Below, in pieces: positions 42,603 to 51,664 of a DNA stretch of 64,000 nt. The notes beneath the pieces are model-generated. The model made no database searches. It was not told where the DNA came from and saw nothing but the letters and a program-made list of their open reading frames with translations. Within the stretch, counting starts at the first letter, position 1. Each line of letters opens with the position of its first letter. Both the position numbers and the translations under genes were made by a program. This stretch comes from Roseovarius aestuarii (GTDB taxonomy: Bacteria; Pseudomonadota; Alphaproteobacteria; Rhodobacterales; Rhodobacteraceae), in the NCBI RefSeq assembly GCF_019966515.1, contig NZ_JAIMIB010000003.1, forward strand, positions 186,001-250,000, written 5' to 3'.

Positions 42603-43676
42603 ATGTCGAACAACCTGCCCAATCTCAACCTGCCGATTATTGCGCCGTCGCAGGCCCAGAAACATGTGACCCATAACGAGGCGCTGCGCATTCTGGATAC
42701 GGTGACACAACTGGCGGTTCTGTCGGATACGTCGGATACGCCGCCCGCCGTCAGCAGCGAGGGCGAGCGGTATCTGGTACCGGTCGGTGGACAGAATGAG
42801 TGGGCCGGACAGGACGGCATGATCGCCAGCCACGAGCAAGGCGCATGGTTGTTCTATGCCCCGCGCCCGGGCTGGCGCATCTTCGTGATCGACGCGGGCC
42901 TGCTGAAAGCGTTTGACGGCACTGGCTGGCAGGTGGTGGGCGGTAGCCTGCTGGAAAACCTGACCGGGCTTGGCATCGGTGATGACACTGCCAGCGCGCC
43001 GTTCACCGCTAAACTGAACAATGCGCTGTGGACGGCCCGGTACGCTACAGACAGCGGTACAGGTAATCTGACCCAAACGCTGAACAAGGAAAGCGCTGCC
43101 AATGATGCAGGTTTTATTCTGCAGACGGATTTTGCGACCCGGGCGGTTCTTGGTCTTTTGGGCACGGATAAGCTGCGGATGTCAGTAAGCGCCGATGGCA
43201 CCAATTTTCTGGATGGTCTGGTGATTGACAATACCACCGGCATAACTGATCAGCCCAACCTGCCACGTTTTTCCGGGACGACCAATTTCGACAATTTCGG
43301 TGCAGCGGATTCTTGGGTAAAAATTGGCGTGAACGCGCTCGACTACAATGATCAGGGCAGATTTGATGCGGGCACCAATCTTTTCACCGCGCCGGTTGAC
43401 GGGCTTTACCAGTTCGGTGGGCATTTGCTGTTCAAGCAGGACGCAAGCAACGGCGCCCGGTTGAATGCGCGGATTGTCAGAAATGGGACGACGGCACTGC
43501 CCGGCAGCTTTGGCCGAAATACCGGTGGTCACGAAGACGGCGCCACCTTCATTAATACACTGGCGGTGGCTCGGTTAAACGCTGGCGACACCGTGGAATT
43601 GCAGGGCATGTTCAGCGCGTTTTCGGGCTATTTTCAGGCCGACGAGATCAGCTTCTGGGGGTATAAGATTGGCTAG
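42603..43676 (+). CDS. DUF2793 protein with C-terminal C1q-like domain
   Basis: A 357-residue protein with no signal peptide. Residues 1-110 are a DUF2793 domain: LPIIAPSQAQKHVTHNEALRILDTVTQLAVLS, then GERYLVPVGGQNEWAGQDGMIAS and a PGWRIFV strand; this domain occurs in alphaproteobacterial phage and gene-transfer-agent tail fibre regions. The last 130 residues resemble a C1q/TNF-like beta sandwich (LDYNDQGRFDAGTNLFTAPVDGLYQFGGHLLF, then LNAGDTVELQGMFS). The ATG at 42603 starts the conserved domain. It diverges from the rhamnose operon. A receptor-binding or surface-adhesion role is inferred. Confidence 0.7.
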   Translation: MSNNLPNLNLPIIAPSQAQKHVTHNEALRILDTVTQLAVLSDTSDTPPAVSSEGERYLVPVGGQNEWAGQDGMIASHEQGAWLFYAPRPGWRIFVIDAGLLKAFDGTGWQVVGGSLLENLTGLGIGDDTASAPFTAKLNNALWTARYATDSGTGNLTQTLNKESAANDAGFILQTDFATRAVLGLLGTDKLRMSVSADGTNFLDGLVIDNTTGITDQPNLPRFSGTTNFDNFGAADSWVKIGVNALDYNDQGRFDAGTNLFTAPVDGLYQFGGHLLFKQDASNGARLNARIVRNGTTALPGSFGRNTGGHEDGATFINTLAVARLNAGDTVELQGMFSAFSGYFQADEISFWGYKIG

Positions 43677-43724
43677 GCGGGTGTTGCACGTGTCGCTTGG
43701 TGAGATGCGGCAACGGCCCCTTGC

Positions 43725-45941
43725 TCAGAAGACGAACAGGCTGTCCGTCAGCACGTCCAGATTCCGCACACCCTGCAGAATGATCATCTGGCTGTCGCCG
43801 TTACCATCCAATCCGAAATCAAGCAAAACCTTACGCCCGAGATCCCGACCGTAGGTATCGAGCACTTCGCTGGCGGTCATTGTCGGATCGGCCAGCAAAG
43901 CGCCGTCAATATGGAGTGTATCTTTTAGGATGGTAAAATCCTTGATCTTGTCGCGACCTGACGCGAAATGAAACGCATCCACGCCCCTGCCACCGTACAA
44001 GACATCATCGCCGGACCCGCCGATCAGCGTATCTCGGCCATCGCCGCCGTTGAGTATGTCATCGCCCGCGCCGCCTTGCAGCTGATCGTGACCTTTTCGC
44101 CCAGCTAAAATGTCCCCACCATCGCCGCCATCGAACCAGTTGTCGCGCAGGTTGCCTTTCAGCACGTCCTGGAAATCCGTCCCTTCCACGCCTTCGATTG
44201 AATAGAGCTTGTCATCCCTGATCTCGCCGCGGTTCTGTTTTCTGGGGCCCTCGAAGTCGAACTTGATACGGTTGGTCGCGTTTTCAAACGTCACCATATC
44301 AAAGTCACCACCACCGACATATATATCTGCGCCCGTGCTTGCATAAAACACATCTTGGTCGGCATTGCCAAAGAGTACGTCATCTCCGGCCGTGCCGTGG
44401 TGTGTGTCATTCAGATTTGCACTTGCGGGCGTTTCCGAGATGATCGAATGGCCAGGATTGATGATGATGCGATCAGCAACGTCGTCGGGGTCCAGGTCGC
44501 GGCCATTATGGGAAAAAACGGTAATGTTGTATCCCTGAAAGCTGACATCGACCCGGTTCTGATAGCTCGTATAGTTCAGCTGGGACGCATCCTGCAGCAA
44601 TGACCAGCCTGACAGGTCCAGCATGTCATGGGCGACGTTGAAATCTTCGACCTGGCCGCCGTCAGGACTATTGCCGAACACGAAGACATCCGCGCCCAGT
44701 CCGCCAGTCAGGCTGTCGACGCCGTGTCCTGCCACCAGAATGTCGTCTCCGTCATGGCCGAAAAGAACGTCATCGTCGTCTCCGTGACCGCCAAAAAGCA
44801 CGTCATCTCCCGCCCCGCCGTTGATCGTGTCGGCGCCTGACCCAGCGTCCTGAACCACGCCGGTGGTGCCCAGGTCGAATGTGAGTTCGGTCAGGCCCGC
44901 CTCGGTCTCACTGGCGACAAAGACATGCAAGGTGCCGTCATGCGCTTCACCGGTCACCGCCGAGATGTTCTGCAAGGTAGATGCATCGGCAGAGTCTATG
45001 GTGGCATGGTGGATCATGCGCCCATCGGGCAGTAACTCCAGCAGGGTCATGCCATCATCGGCGCCAGCGGCCAGAATGAATGTGCGGCCATTTGCCTCGA
45101 CCACCGCAAGCTCTGAAATCGAGGCAAAGCGGGTACCCTGACCGTCAATCACATGGTCCCGGGCAGTCAATTGACCGTCATCGGCGATCTCAAATACGCT
45201 GATCGACGAACTGCTACCAGCGGCGACAACCCCGAAGTTCTTGCCCGCCACGTCAACAATACGCAGGATGTCCGGCTCGATCATGCTCAACCCGTCAGCA
45301 ACGCCCAGCGTATCCGCCGCCGTCAGCGTACCGTTCCCGGCGACAGTGTAAGAAAGTATCTTGTTGTCGGCCCTATCGATCGCAATCGCAAGACCCGTCG
45401 CGCCGAACGAGATCAATTCAACATCGGCGATATCGCCACCTGGCACGGCGACATTCTGGATCAGGAACAGCTCCAGATCAAACGGAGCTCTTTGAATGGT
45501 AAATCCCGATTGTCCTGCTTGCGATGTCGCAACCAGGGTTTGGCCTCCCACCGACGCGGTTGAAATCGTTTCCAGTTCGCCCACATGTCCCGATAGCGGC
45601 AAAAGCAAATAGCTCGGCCCGATCTGACCGGTGGATGTTATTTCATAGTTTGTGTGGAAGCCGGCACCGTCACCCGTGAATATGGCATATTCGCCTCCAT
45701 TGGCCGATACAATATCCAGATTCGTTGCTGAAAAATTCGCGGCTGGAACGGTGGTGGCCGCCCCGGATGGCGTGGCACCGTTGGCGTCCAGTATGTTCAG
45801 GACGCTGATGCTGTCGTCGGCCTCGTTGGTGGCGAAAAGCTTCCACTCGCCGCCGAACAGTGCCATGTCCAGATCAACGATACCAGTGACCGGACCGCTG
45901 AGGCTGCCATCATGAACCGATGAAGATGAATACTGTACCAT
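43725..45941 (-). CDS. RTX (hemolysin-type calcium-binding) protein with propeller-like N-terminus
   Basis: A 738-residue, acidic, cysteine-poor protein without signal peptide. Residues 1-370 form repeats of about 45-50 residues of the beta-propeller sort (for example GGEYAIFTGDGAGF, GGQTLVATSQAGQSGF, NGRTFILAAGADDGM). RTX nonapeptide blocks follow at about 375-430 (NGGAGDDVLFGG and repeats) and 620-665 (GGAGDDILNGGDGRDTLIGGSGDDVLYGG), then a C-terminal secretion-type tail ending SLFVF. Calcium-triggered folding outside the cell after type I secretion is expected. No secretion genes are adjacent. GGGAG precedes the ATG. Confidence 0.85.
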   Translation of the reverse strand: MVQYSSSSVHDGSLSGPVTGIVDLDMALFGGEWKLFATNEADDSISVLNILDANGATPSGAATTVPAANFSATNLDIVSANGGEYAIFTGDGAGFHTNYEITSTGQIGPSYLLLPLSGHVGELETISTASVGGQTLVATSQAGQSGFTIQRAPFDLELFLIQNVAVPGGDIADVELISFGATGLAIAIDRADNKILSYTVAGNGTLTAADTLGVADGLSMIEPDILRIVDVAGKNFGVVAAGSSSSISVFEIADDGQLTARDHVIDGQGTRFASISELAVVEANGRTFILAAGADDGMTLLELLPDGRMIHHATIDSADASTLQNISAVTGEAHDGTLHVFVASETEAGLTELTFDLGTTGVVQDAGSGADTINGGAGDDVLFGGHGDDDDVLFGHDGDDILVAGHGVDSLTGGLGADVFVFGNSPDGGQVEDFNVAHDMLDLSGWSLLQDASQLNYTSYQNRVDVSFQGYNITVFSHNGRDLDPDDVADRIIINPGHSIISETPASANLNDTHHGTAGDDVLFGNADQDVFYASTGADIYVGGGDFDMVTFENATNRIKFDFEGPRKQNRGEIRDDKLYSIEGVEGTDFQDVLKGNLRDNWFDGGDGGDILAGRKGHDQLQGGAGDDILNGGDGRDTLIGGSGDDVLYGGRGVDAFHFASGRDKIKDFTILKDTLHIDGALLADPTMTASEVLDTYGRDLGRKVLLDFGLDGNGDSQMIILQGVRNLDVLTDSLFVF

Positions 45942-46309
45942 TGAGATGCTCCCACTTGACCGAGGTCGAAATCATGCGGGCGTATCGCGACAAAACCGCG
46001 GCAAAGCCGGTGGTACAATCTGGCGAATTAACGACTCGAATGGCAGATTTTCAGTTATTTTTAGAAGATACTTTTCCGGCTGAAGACATGTGAAATAACC
46101 TTTGTTTTTCAGCGTATTAAGGGATTGAAGTATCGGTAAAATTTAACCTAAATCCTGCCTTCCGCTGCGCGGTGCGGTCAGAATCTTAACTTAGTCTGAT
46201 CTGTGAGTGTTAACTTGCCACAATTGCGGTCCGTTTACCCGCCGGATTGCCCCGCTTTGTGGCGGAAAATTGCCGTGACCGGTTGGGGCTGCCGGCGTCT
46301 TCACGCAGT
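45942..46309. other. Intergenic region between RTX gene and slcD-like gene
   Basis: About 370 bases. The part next to the RTX start is AT-rich and presumably holds its promoter; the part near 46250-46309 is GC-rich and lies downstream of the hps/com operon. No convincing terminator hairpin, tRNA or coding frame was seen; the short plus-strand frames here run into the antisense of the FMN dehydrogenase. Confidence 0.45.
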
Positions 46310-47416
46310 TCAACCAAGCACGTCTTGCCCGCGCAAATCCGGTCCGGTCTTACCAATCTGGGCAAGCGTCAGGCTGGCCTCTTCCATAAGAACATCCCAA
46401 AGTGTTCGCAGCCCGGCCTCTCCGCCCGCGGCGATGGCATAAAGCAGGATGCGGCCCAGAAAGGTGAAATCGGCACCGCTAGCCAGCACCTTGATCACAT
46501 CCTCGCCCGAGCGCAGGCCGCTGTCATAGAACAAGGGAAAGTCGTCACCAACCGCCTGCCGGATCAGTTCGAGTGCCAGAACTGGCGGGATCGCGGCATC
46601 CAGTTGCCGCCCGCCGTGGCTGGATACTTGAATCGCATCAACCCCGGCCTGTTTCAGTCGCAGCGCATCCCCGGCATCCAGAACGCCCTTGACCACCAGC
46701 TTGCCGTGCCAACGCTCGCGCAGCCGGTCGAGATAGTCCCAGTCCGCCAGCGCGCGGGATTCGGTGCGGTCGAACTCACCACCCGGGAAATTCGCCATCT
46801 GCGGCTTGCCTTTGAACAGAGAGGTCAGCGACCAGCGCGGATGCAGGGCGAAATCGACAAACTGGCGCGGGCCGATTTTGAATGGCATCTTGAAGCCGTG
46901 GCGCAGCTCGCGCGGGCGGCGGCCGACCTCGGGCACATCGAGCGTCAGCACCAGTGTACGATATCCGGCGGCTTCAGCCCGGTCCACCAGCCCGAGCGCG
47001 GTGCTGCCATCACCGCTGAAATAAAGCTGGAACCACGCATGCCCGTCCGCCACCTCGATGATCTTTTCCAGCGCGGTCGAGGCCACCGTTGACACGCCAT
47101 GCGGCACCTTAAATTCCGCCGCCAGCCGCGCCAGCATCAGGTCGGCCCCGGGGGCGGCCAGATTGCACATGCCCATGGGCGAGATGCCGAAGGGCACGCG
47201 CGCGTCGTGCTCGAACACCGGCAGCGACAGGCTGCGCTGGCTGACATTGACCAGCACGCGGGTGCGCAGCCTGATATCCTGCAGCGCCCGCCGGTTCAGC
47301 GCCGCGCCATGTTCTTCGCCCGCCGCGCCATCCATATAGTCGAACACCATCCACGGCAGCCGCCTGCGCGCCAGCCGGCGGGCATCTTCGGCGCTGTGGA
47401 TGGCGCTTGCGCTCAT
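46310..47416 (-). CDS. slcD: FMN-dependent alpha-hydroxy-acid dehydrogenase, probable sulfolactate dehydrogenase
   Basis: A 368-residue TIM-barrel flavoprotein of the L-lactate dehydrogenase/glycolate oxidase family: FDYMDGAAGEE near residue 26, ISPMGMCNLAAPGAD, FQLYFSGDG, LVVKGVLDAGDALRLKQAGVDAIQVSSHGGRQLD (catalytic histidine and arginine) and DSGLRSGEDVIKVLASGADFTFLGR (phosphate binding). It is coupled to comE (TGATG) and placed last in a DHPS operon. From context it should oxidise 3-sulfolactate to 3-sulfopyruvate, the step between HpsN and ComDE; a SlcD-type activity is known in Roseovarius. Family certain, substrate inferred. Confidence 0.8.
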   Translation of the reverse strand: MSASAIHSAEDARRLARRRLPWMVFDYMDGAAGEEHGAALNRRALQDIRLRTRVLVNVSQRSLSLPVFEHDARVPFGISPMGMCNLAAPGADLMLARLAAEFKVPHGVSTVASTALEKIIEVADGHAWFQLYFSGDGSTALGLVDRAEAAGYRTLVLTLDVPEVGRRPRELRHGFKMPFKIGPRQFVDFALHPRWSLTSLFKGKPQMANFPGGEFDRTESRALADWDYLDRLRERWHGKLVVKGVLDAGDALRLKQAGVDAIQVSSHGGRQLDAAIPPVLALELIRQAVGDDFPLFYDSGLRSGEDVIKVLASGADFTFLGRILLYAIAAGGEAGLRTLWDVLMEEASLTLAQIGKTGPDLRGQDVLG

Positions 47417-47970
47417 CAGGCGCTGACGGCCTTCATGAACCGGTCGCGGATCACGACCGGGTCCATGGTGATGACCGGTAGCTTGATGTTGCCGCTGTCG
47501 CATTTCGAGACGATGATTGTCATCTTCCTGCTGTCGATCGCCTCCTGCAGCACCTTGGGCGTGTCGACATCCTGACATTCAATCACATTCTCACAGCCGC
47601 AGGCCTTCGCCACCGCCGTCAGCGAGGTCTTCTTACCCGCATAGGTCGGCTGGTCCCCGGTCGAGCCATAGCTGCCGTTGTCGATGATCAGCAGGATGTA
47701 ATTGTCCGCCACGTTGTTGGCGATCGTCGGCAATGTGCCGAAATTGGTCAGGACCGAGCCGTCACCGTCGATCGAAATCACGGTTTTGTCCTGGGCGAGC
47801 GCCAGACCTAAGCCGATGGACGAGCTGAGCCCCATGGTGCCCAGCATGTAGAAATTACTCGGCTGGTCGTCGATCATATGCAGTTCCTGGCTGGGCAGGC
47901 CGATATTGCAGACGACAAGGTGGTCACGGATGATGGGCGCGATCTCGCGCAGGATTTCGGAACGTATCAT
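47416..47970 (-). CDS. comE: Sulfopyruvate decarboxylase, beta subunit
   Basis: A 184-residue ThDP-binding subunit. The ThDP/Mg motif GDG-x(24)-N is visible as SIDGDGSVLTNFGTL continuing to LLIIDNGSYGSTGDQPTY. The opening IRSEILREIAPIIRDHLVVCNIGLPSQELHM matches ComE. With ComD it decarboxylates 3-sulfopyruvate to sulfoacetaldehyde. Phosphonopyruvate decarboxylase is the nearest alternative, but sulfonate genes surround it. ATG 47970 overlaps the comD stop (ATGA); an in-frame start 20 codons earlier lies inside comD. Confidence 0.9.
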   Translation of the reverse strand: MIRSEILREIAPIIRDHLVVCNIGLPSQELHMIDDQPSNFYMLGTMGLSSSIGLGLALAQDKTVISIDGDGSVLTNFGTLPTIANNVADNYILLIIDNGSYGSTGDQPTYAGKKTSLTAVAKACGCENVIECQDVDTPKVLQEAIDSRKMTIIVSKCDSGNIKLPVITMDPVVIRDRFMKAVSA

Positions 47971-48473
47971 TGGTCTCCGTAGCCTCCCCAGAAGGATGCG
48001 TCGGTCAGGATCGCGACCGGCTTGTTGCACATGAAGGTGTATTTCAGGATCGCGTCGAGCTCGTCAGAGTCCTTTTCGCGGTGGAAATGATAGGTCGGGA
48101 TGTGAAGCTGCGCTAAAAGCGCCTTGGTATGCACCGCCATCTCGACCTGGCAGGCCACTGGCTCGCGCAGCTCGCCGCGATAGGAAATCAGCATCGGCAG
48201 CGGCATGCGGTAGAATTGTGTCAGGGTCGCCAGCGTGTTGATGGTTACACCGATCGCGGTGTTCTGCATGATGATGCAGGGGCGTTTGCCACCCATGAAG
48301 GCGCCGGCGCAAAGCCCCATACCTTCATCCTCTTTATTGGCAGGGATGTGGAAAATTTCCTTGCGGGCCTCCACCTCATCAATCACCCCGGCAAGCTGTT
48401 TGCAGGGCACGGTGGTGACGAAACTGACGTCATTCGCCACCAGATCGTCAACGATTCTACTGTGTATGGACAT
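47967..48473 (-). CDS. comD: Sulfopyruvate decarboxylase, alpha subunit
   Basis: A 168-residue subunit with the pyrimidine-binding half of the ThDP enzyme: SFVTTVPCKQLAGVIDEVE, then IPANKEDEGMGLCAGAFMGGKRPCIIMQNTAIG, whose glutamate activates ThDP, and MLISYRGELREPVACQVEMA. The splitting into two chains, comD then comE, is typical of sulfonate-degrading marine bacteria. It starts 23 bases after the hpsP-type gene. Confidence 0.9.
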   Translation of the reverse strand: MSIHSRIVDDLVANDVSFVTTVPCKQLAGVIDEVEARKEIFHIPANKEDEGMGLCAGAFMGGKRPCIIMQNTAIGVTINTLATLTQFYRMPLPMLISYRGELREPVACQVEMAVHTKALLAQLHIPTYHFHREKDSDELDAILKYTFMCNKPVAILTDASFWGGYGDQ

Positions 48474-48496
48474 GGGCAGCAGTCTCCTTTTGAAGG

Positions 48497-49477
48497 TCAG
48501 CCTTGCGGCGTCAGAATGATTTTCGGGTTGGGAACAGTACCCGAACGAATATCGGCAAACGCCTGCGCGCCATCGGAAAGGCTGCGGGTTTCGAACCAGT
48601 CAAGCGGGCCAAGACGGCCGTCAAAGATCGCAGTGGCGGTCTGGCGGAAATCCTCGGCCGTGTAGGTATAGGTGCCGATGAAGGTGATTTCCTGTAAGGT
48701 CATGCGCCGTACATCAAGGCCACCGGTGTCTTCGCCCAACCCGATATGCAGAATCACGCCGCCGGGCTGCGCCAGGGCCGAGGCTGCGGCACGGGTGGCG
48801 GCATAGCCCACGGCATCTACCACGATGGCAAACTGACCGTCACTTTCCTGCACTGCTTTTTCGTTGCAATGATCGATCAAGAATGCGCGACGCTGTTCAT
48901 TGGGTTCAATAATGGTGACGTCGGTTACGCCCATCGCCCTGAGCGCCAATGCCGCCGCCAGACCGATCGCCCCGCCGCCGACGACGATGGCGCTGCGGTC
49001 AACCACCGGGCGCAGCGCCTCAAGCCCCAGACGTACGGCGTGCCAACTGACCGCCAATGGTTCGGCCAGCGCGGCCTTGGCCAGAGGGACGGTTTCCGGC
49101 ACGGTGACCAGATTTTCCTCTGGCATCGAAACCCATTGCGCAAAGGCGCCTTCGCGTGGCGGCATCGAGATGATCTGGCGGGTCGGGCACAGGTTTTCAC
49201 GCCCCGAGATGCAGGCCGGACATTTACCGCAGGTGACCAGCGGATTGACGGTGACACGTTCGCCGTCGCGCAGCCCGCCGGTGATAACCCCCGCAGCCTC
49301 GTGACCCAGGATCAGCGGCGCGGGGCGGCGGTTGTCATGACCCAGGTAGGCATGCATGTCCGATCCGCAAATCCCAACGCTATCGACGCGGATCAGATGC
49401 TCGCCCTCGCGTGGCGCGGGGTCGGGCATCTCGCGATAGTCAAGCGTTTCCGGACCGGTATAGACAAGCGCTTTCAT
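48497..49477 (-). CDS. hpsP: Zinc-type alcohol dehydrogenase, probable DHPS 2-dehydrogenase (HpsP-like)
   Basis: A 326-residue MDR-family enzyme. Catalytic zinc residues are in GICGSDMHAY (near residue 37) and GHEAAG; the structural zinc cysteines are in CGKCPACISGRENLC; the cofactor loop is VVGGGAIGLAAALA. It overlaps hpsO (ATGA). In Cupriavidus pinatubonensis, HpsO and HpsP convert one DHPS enantiomer to the other through a keto intermediate so that HpsN can use it. Assignment to HpsP is by context and family. Confidence 0.75.
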   Translation of the reverse strand: MKALVYTGPETLDYREMPDPAPREGEHLIRVDSVGICGSDMHAYLGHDNRRPAPLILGHEAAGVITGGLRDGERVTVNPLVTCGKCPACISGRENLCPTRQIISMPPREGAFAQWVSMPEENLVTVPETVPLAKAALAEPLAVSWHAVRLGLEALRPVVDRSAIVVGGGAIGLAAALALRAMGVTDVTIIEPNEQRRAFLIDHCNEKAVQESDGQFAIVVDAVGYAATRAAASALAQPGGVILHIGLGEDTGGLDVRRMTLQEITFIGTYTYTAEDFRQTATAIFDGRLGPLDWFETRSLSDGAQAFADIRSGTVPNPKIILTPQG

Positions 49478-50232
49478 TTCGCTGTGTACCCTCCGTCAAC
49501 CATCAGCACCTGCCCGGTGACATAGGCCGAGGCGTCCGAACAGAGAAACAGAAGCGGTCCGTCCAGATCTTCGGGCTCGCCGTTGCGGCCAATACAGGTC
49601 TGCGCGGCGTTGCGGGCGGCACGCTCGGGATCGCTGAACACCGCGGCCGTCAGTTCTGTGCGGAAAAAACCCGGCCCGATGGCATTGGCGTTGATGCCGT
49701 GGGGTGACCATGCCTCGGCCATTGCACGCGTGAGTTGCCCGATACCCGCCTTGGTGGCGCCGTAGGCGATGCCGGCGGGAAAGGCGCGGGTGGTCTGGAG
49801 CGAGGCGAAGTTGACGATCCGTCCCCAGCCTTTCTCTTTCATCGCGGGCACCAGCGCCTGAGAGATGAAGAACGGTGCCGAGAGGTTGAGGCCAAGCGTC
49901 TTGTCCCAGCCCTCAGCCGTCACGTCATCCGCCGCCTCTCGCGTGTTGATCCCCGCCGCATGCACCAGAATGTCAGGCGGGCCGAACGGGGCCGAGACCC
50001 CGTCCGCCAGCTCCGATACCCGGTCCCTGTCGGCCACGTCGGAGGCGACGCAGGCCGCAGCGTCGCCGACCGACTTGCGCCAGTCTTCGAGCGCCTCGGC
50101 GCGCCGGGCGACGCCCACGACCTTCGCCCCGGCGCGTGCCAGAACCGTCGCCGCACGCTGGCCCAGCCCCGAGGAGGCACCGGTGACACAGGCCACACGG
50201 CCCGTGAGATCGAAGAGTGTCGCGTTACCCAT
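49474..50232 (-). CDS. hpsO: Short-chain dehydrogenase, probable DHPS 2-dehydrogenase (HpsO-like)
   Basis: A 252-residue SDR: TGASSGLG cofactor motif (residues 18-25), HAAG, catalytic set in NFASLQTTRAFPAGIAYGATKAG, and the normal GPLLFLCSDASAYVTGQVLMVDGG ending. It overlaps hpsN by 8 bases and hpsP by 4. The gene order N-O-P with sulfopyruvate decarboxylase downstream supports action on 2,3-dihydroxypropane-1-sulfonate rather than on a polyol. Confidence 0.78.
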   Translation of the reverse strand: MGNATLFDLTGRVACVTGASSGLGQRAATVLARAGAKVVGVARRAEALEDWRKSVGDAAACVASDVADRDRVSELADGVSAPFGPPDILVHAAGINTREAADDVTAEGWDKTLGLNLSAPFFISQALVPAMKEKGWGRIVNFASLQTTRAFPAGIAYGATKAGIGQLTRAMAEAWSPHGINANAIGPGFFRTELTAAVFSDPERAARNAAQTCIGRNGEPEDLDGPLLFLCSDASAYVTGQVLMVDGGYTAK

Positions 50233-51532
50233 GTCCGACGAGATCGAAAGTTTCGTCGGGAAAATATTTGTGCAGGCGGATGTCGGCGGTGCGGGCGTGG
50301 CCCTCCATGCCTTCCAGCCGGGCGATCCGCGCGGTAGCTTCGGCCACCGGCTTGGCGCCCTCGCGGGTGGCGCGCTGCCAGGTCACGATCTTCATGTATT
50401 TATGCACGCTGAGGCCACCGGTATAGCTGGCCGCACCCGAGGTCGGCAGAACGTGGTTGGTGCCTGACGCCTTGTCGCCGAAGGCCACGGTGGTTTCCTC
50501 GCCCAGGAACAGCGAGCCGTAGCAGCTGAGGCGATCCAGCCACCAATCCAGGTCCTCGGCCTGCACGGTCAGGTGTTCGGGCGCGTAGTCGTCCGAGGTT
50601 GCCGCCATCTCTTCGCGATCGGCACAGAGGATCACCTCGGCATAGTCGCGCCAGGCTCTGGTGGCATTGTCCTTGTTCACTTCCGGCAGGTCGTCGATCA
50701 GGCCCGGGACCAGTTCCATCACCTTTTCGGCCAGCGCGCGGTCATCGGTCACAAGCCAGACCGGCGAGTTGTAGCCATGTTCGGCCTGGCCCACCAGATC
50801 GGTGGCCACGACCAGCGGGTCGGCGGTCTTGTCGGCCAGCACCAGACTGTCGGTTGGTCCGGCGATCATGTCGATGCCGACACGGCCGAACAGCCGCCGC
50901 TTGGCTTCGGCCACGAACTGGTTGCCGGGGCCGACAAGAATATTCGCCTCGGGCAAACCAAAGAGGCCGAAGGTCATCGCCGCCACCCCCTGCACCCCGC
51001 CCATCGCGAGGATCGTGTCCGCACCGCAGAGATCGGCGGCATAGATGATCGCGGGGGCAACGCCCACGTCCGGGCGGGGAGGGGAGCAGGCCACGATATG
51101 GTTGCACCCCGCCACCTTGGCGGTGGTCACGGTCATGATCGCGCTGGCGATGTGGCTGTAGCGGCCGCCTGGCACATAGCAGCCCGCGCCGTTCACCGGG
51201 ATGCTTTTCTGCCCTGCGACCAGGCCAGGCACGACTTCGATCTCGATGTTCCGGAGCGTCTCCTTTTGTGCTTCAGCGAAGCGTCGCACATTGTCATGAG
51301 CGAACTGGATATCTTTCTTGATCTGATCGGGCACCTGACCGGCGGCGGCGGCAATCTCCTCTTTCGTGAGGATGATATTGCCGTCGTACTTGTCGAACTT
51401 GGCTGCATATTCCCGCGCTTTTGCATCGCCCCCCGCCTCGATATCGTTCAGGATGGTGCGCACGGTCTCGCCGACATCCGAGGCGTCCGATTGCGCGTTG
51501 AGTGGTGCTTTTTTCAGATATTCTCGTGCCAT
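50225..51532 (-). CDS. hpsN: Sulfopropanediol 3-dehydrogenase
   Basis: A 435-residue protein of the histidinol dehydrogenase superfamily, the family of HpsN, which oxidises (R)-2,3-dihydroxypropane-1-sulfonate to (R)-3-sulfolactate in two NAD steps. Landmarks are the GAGCYVPGGRYSHIASAIMTV segment, LAMGGVQGVAAMTFGL, NILVGPGNQFVAEAKR, DMIAGPTDSLVLAD and NHVLPTSGAASYTGGLSVHKYMK, which supply metal and nucleotide ligands. A true HisD was considered; the absence of his genes and the comDE-linked operon argue against it. TAGGAG lies eight bases before the ATG. First gene of the operon. Confidence 0.88.
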   Translation of the reverse strand: MAREYLKKAPLNAQSDASDVGETVRTILNDIEAGGDAKAREYAAKFDKYDGNIILTKEEIAAAAGQVPDQIKKDIQFAHDNVRRFAEAQKETLRNIEIEVVPGLVAGQKSIPVNGAGCYVPGGRYSHIASAIMTVTTAKVAGCNHIVACSPPRPDVGVAPAIIYAADLCGADTILAMGGVQGVAAMTFGLFGLPEANILVGPGNQFVAEAKRRLFGRVGIDMIAGPTDSLVLADKTADPLVVATDLVGQAEHGYNSPVWLVTDDRALAEKVMELVPGLIDDLPEVNKDNATRAWRDYAEVILCADREEMAATSDDYAPEHLTVQAEDLDWWLDRLSCYGSLFLGEETTVAFGDKASGTNHVLPTSGAASYTGGLSVHKYMKIVTWQRATREGAKPVAEATARIARLEGMEGHARTADIRLHKYFPDETFDLVGHG

Positions 51533-51664
51533 CGGGACACTCCTATTTATGAACTTCTGGGTTTAGCGTCTTGGACAGAGCCGGAATGCCGGCAATCATA
51601 AACGTAACAATCAGAGCGGCATCACTGCCCTTTCTGGTACGAGAGATTACGTACGATTCGGCGT

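Noticed and set aside
46247..47092. 281-codon open frame on the plus strand
   Set aside because: Antisense to the FMN hydroxy-acid dehydrogenase, whose motifs are unambiguous.
47416..48473. Phosphonopyruvate decarboxylase
   Set aside because: Same enzyme family, but no phosphonate genes such as pepM are nearby and the two-chain comD-comE layout with DHPS dehydrogenases favours sulfopyruvate.
50225..51532. Histidine-biosynthetic histidinol dehydrogenase (hisD)
   Set aside because: No other his genes are near, and hpsO-, hpsP- and comDE-type genes follow in one operon; HpsN fits better.
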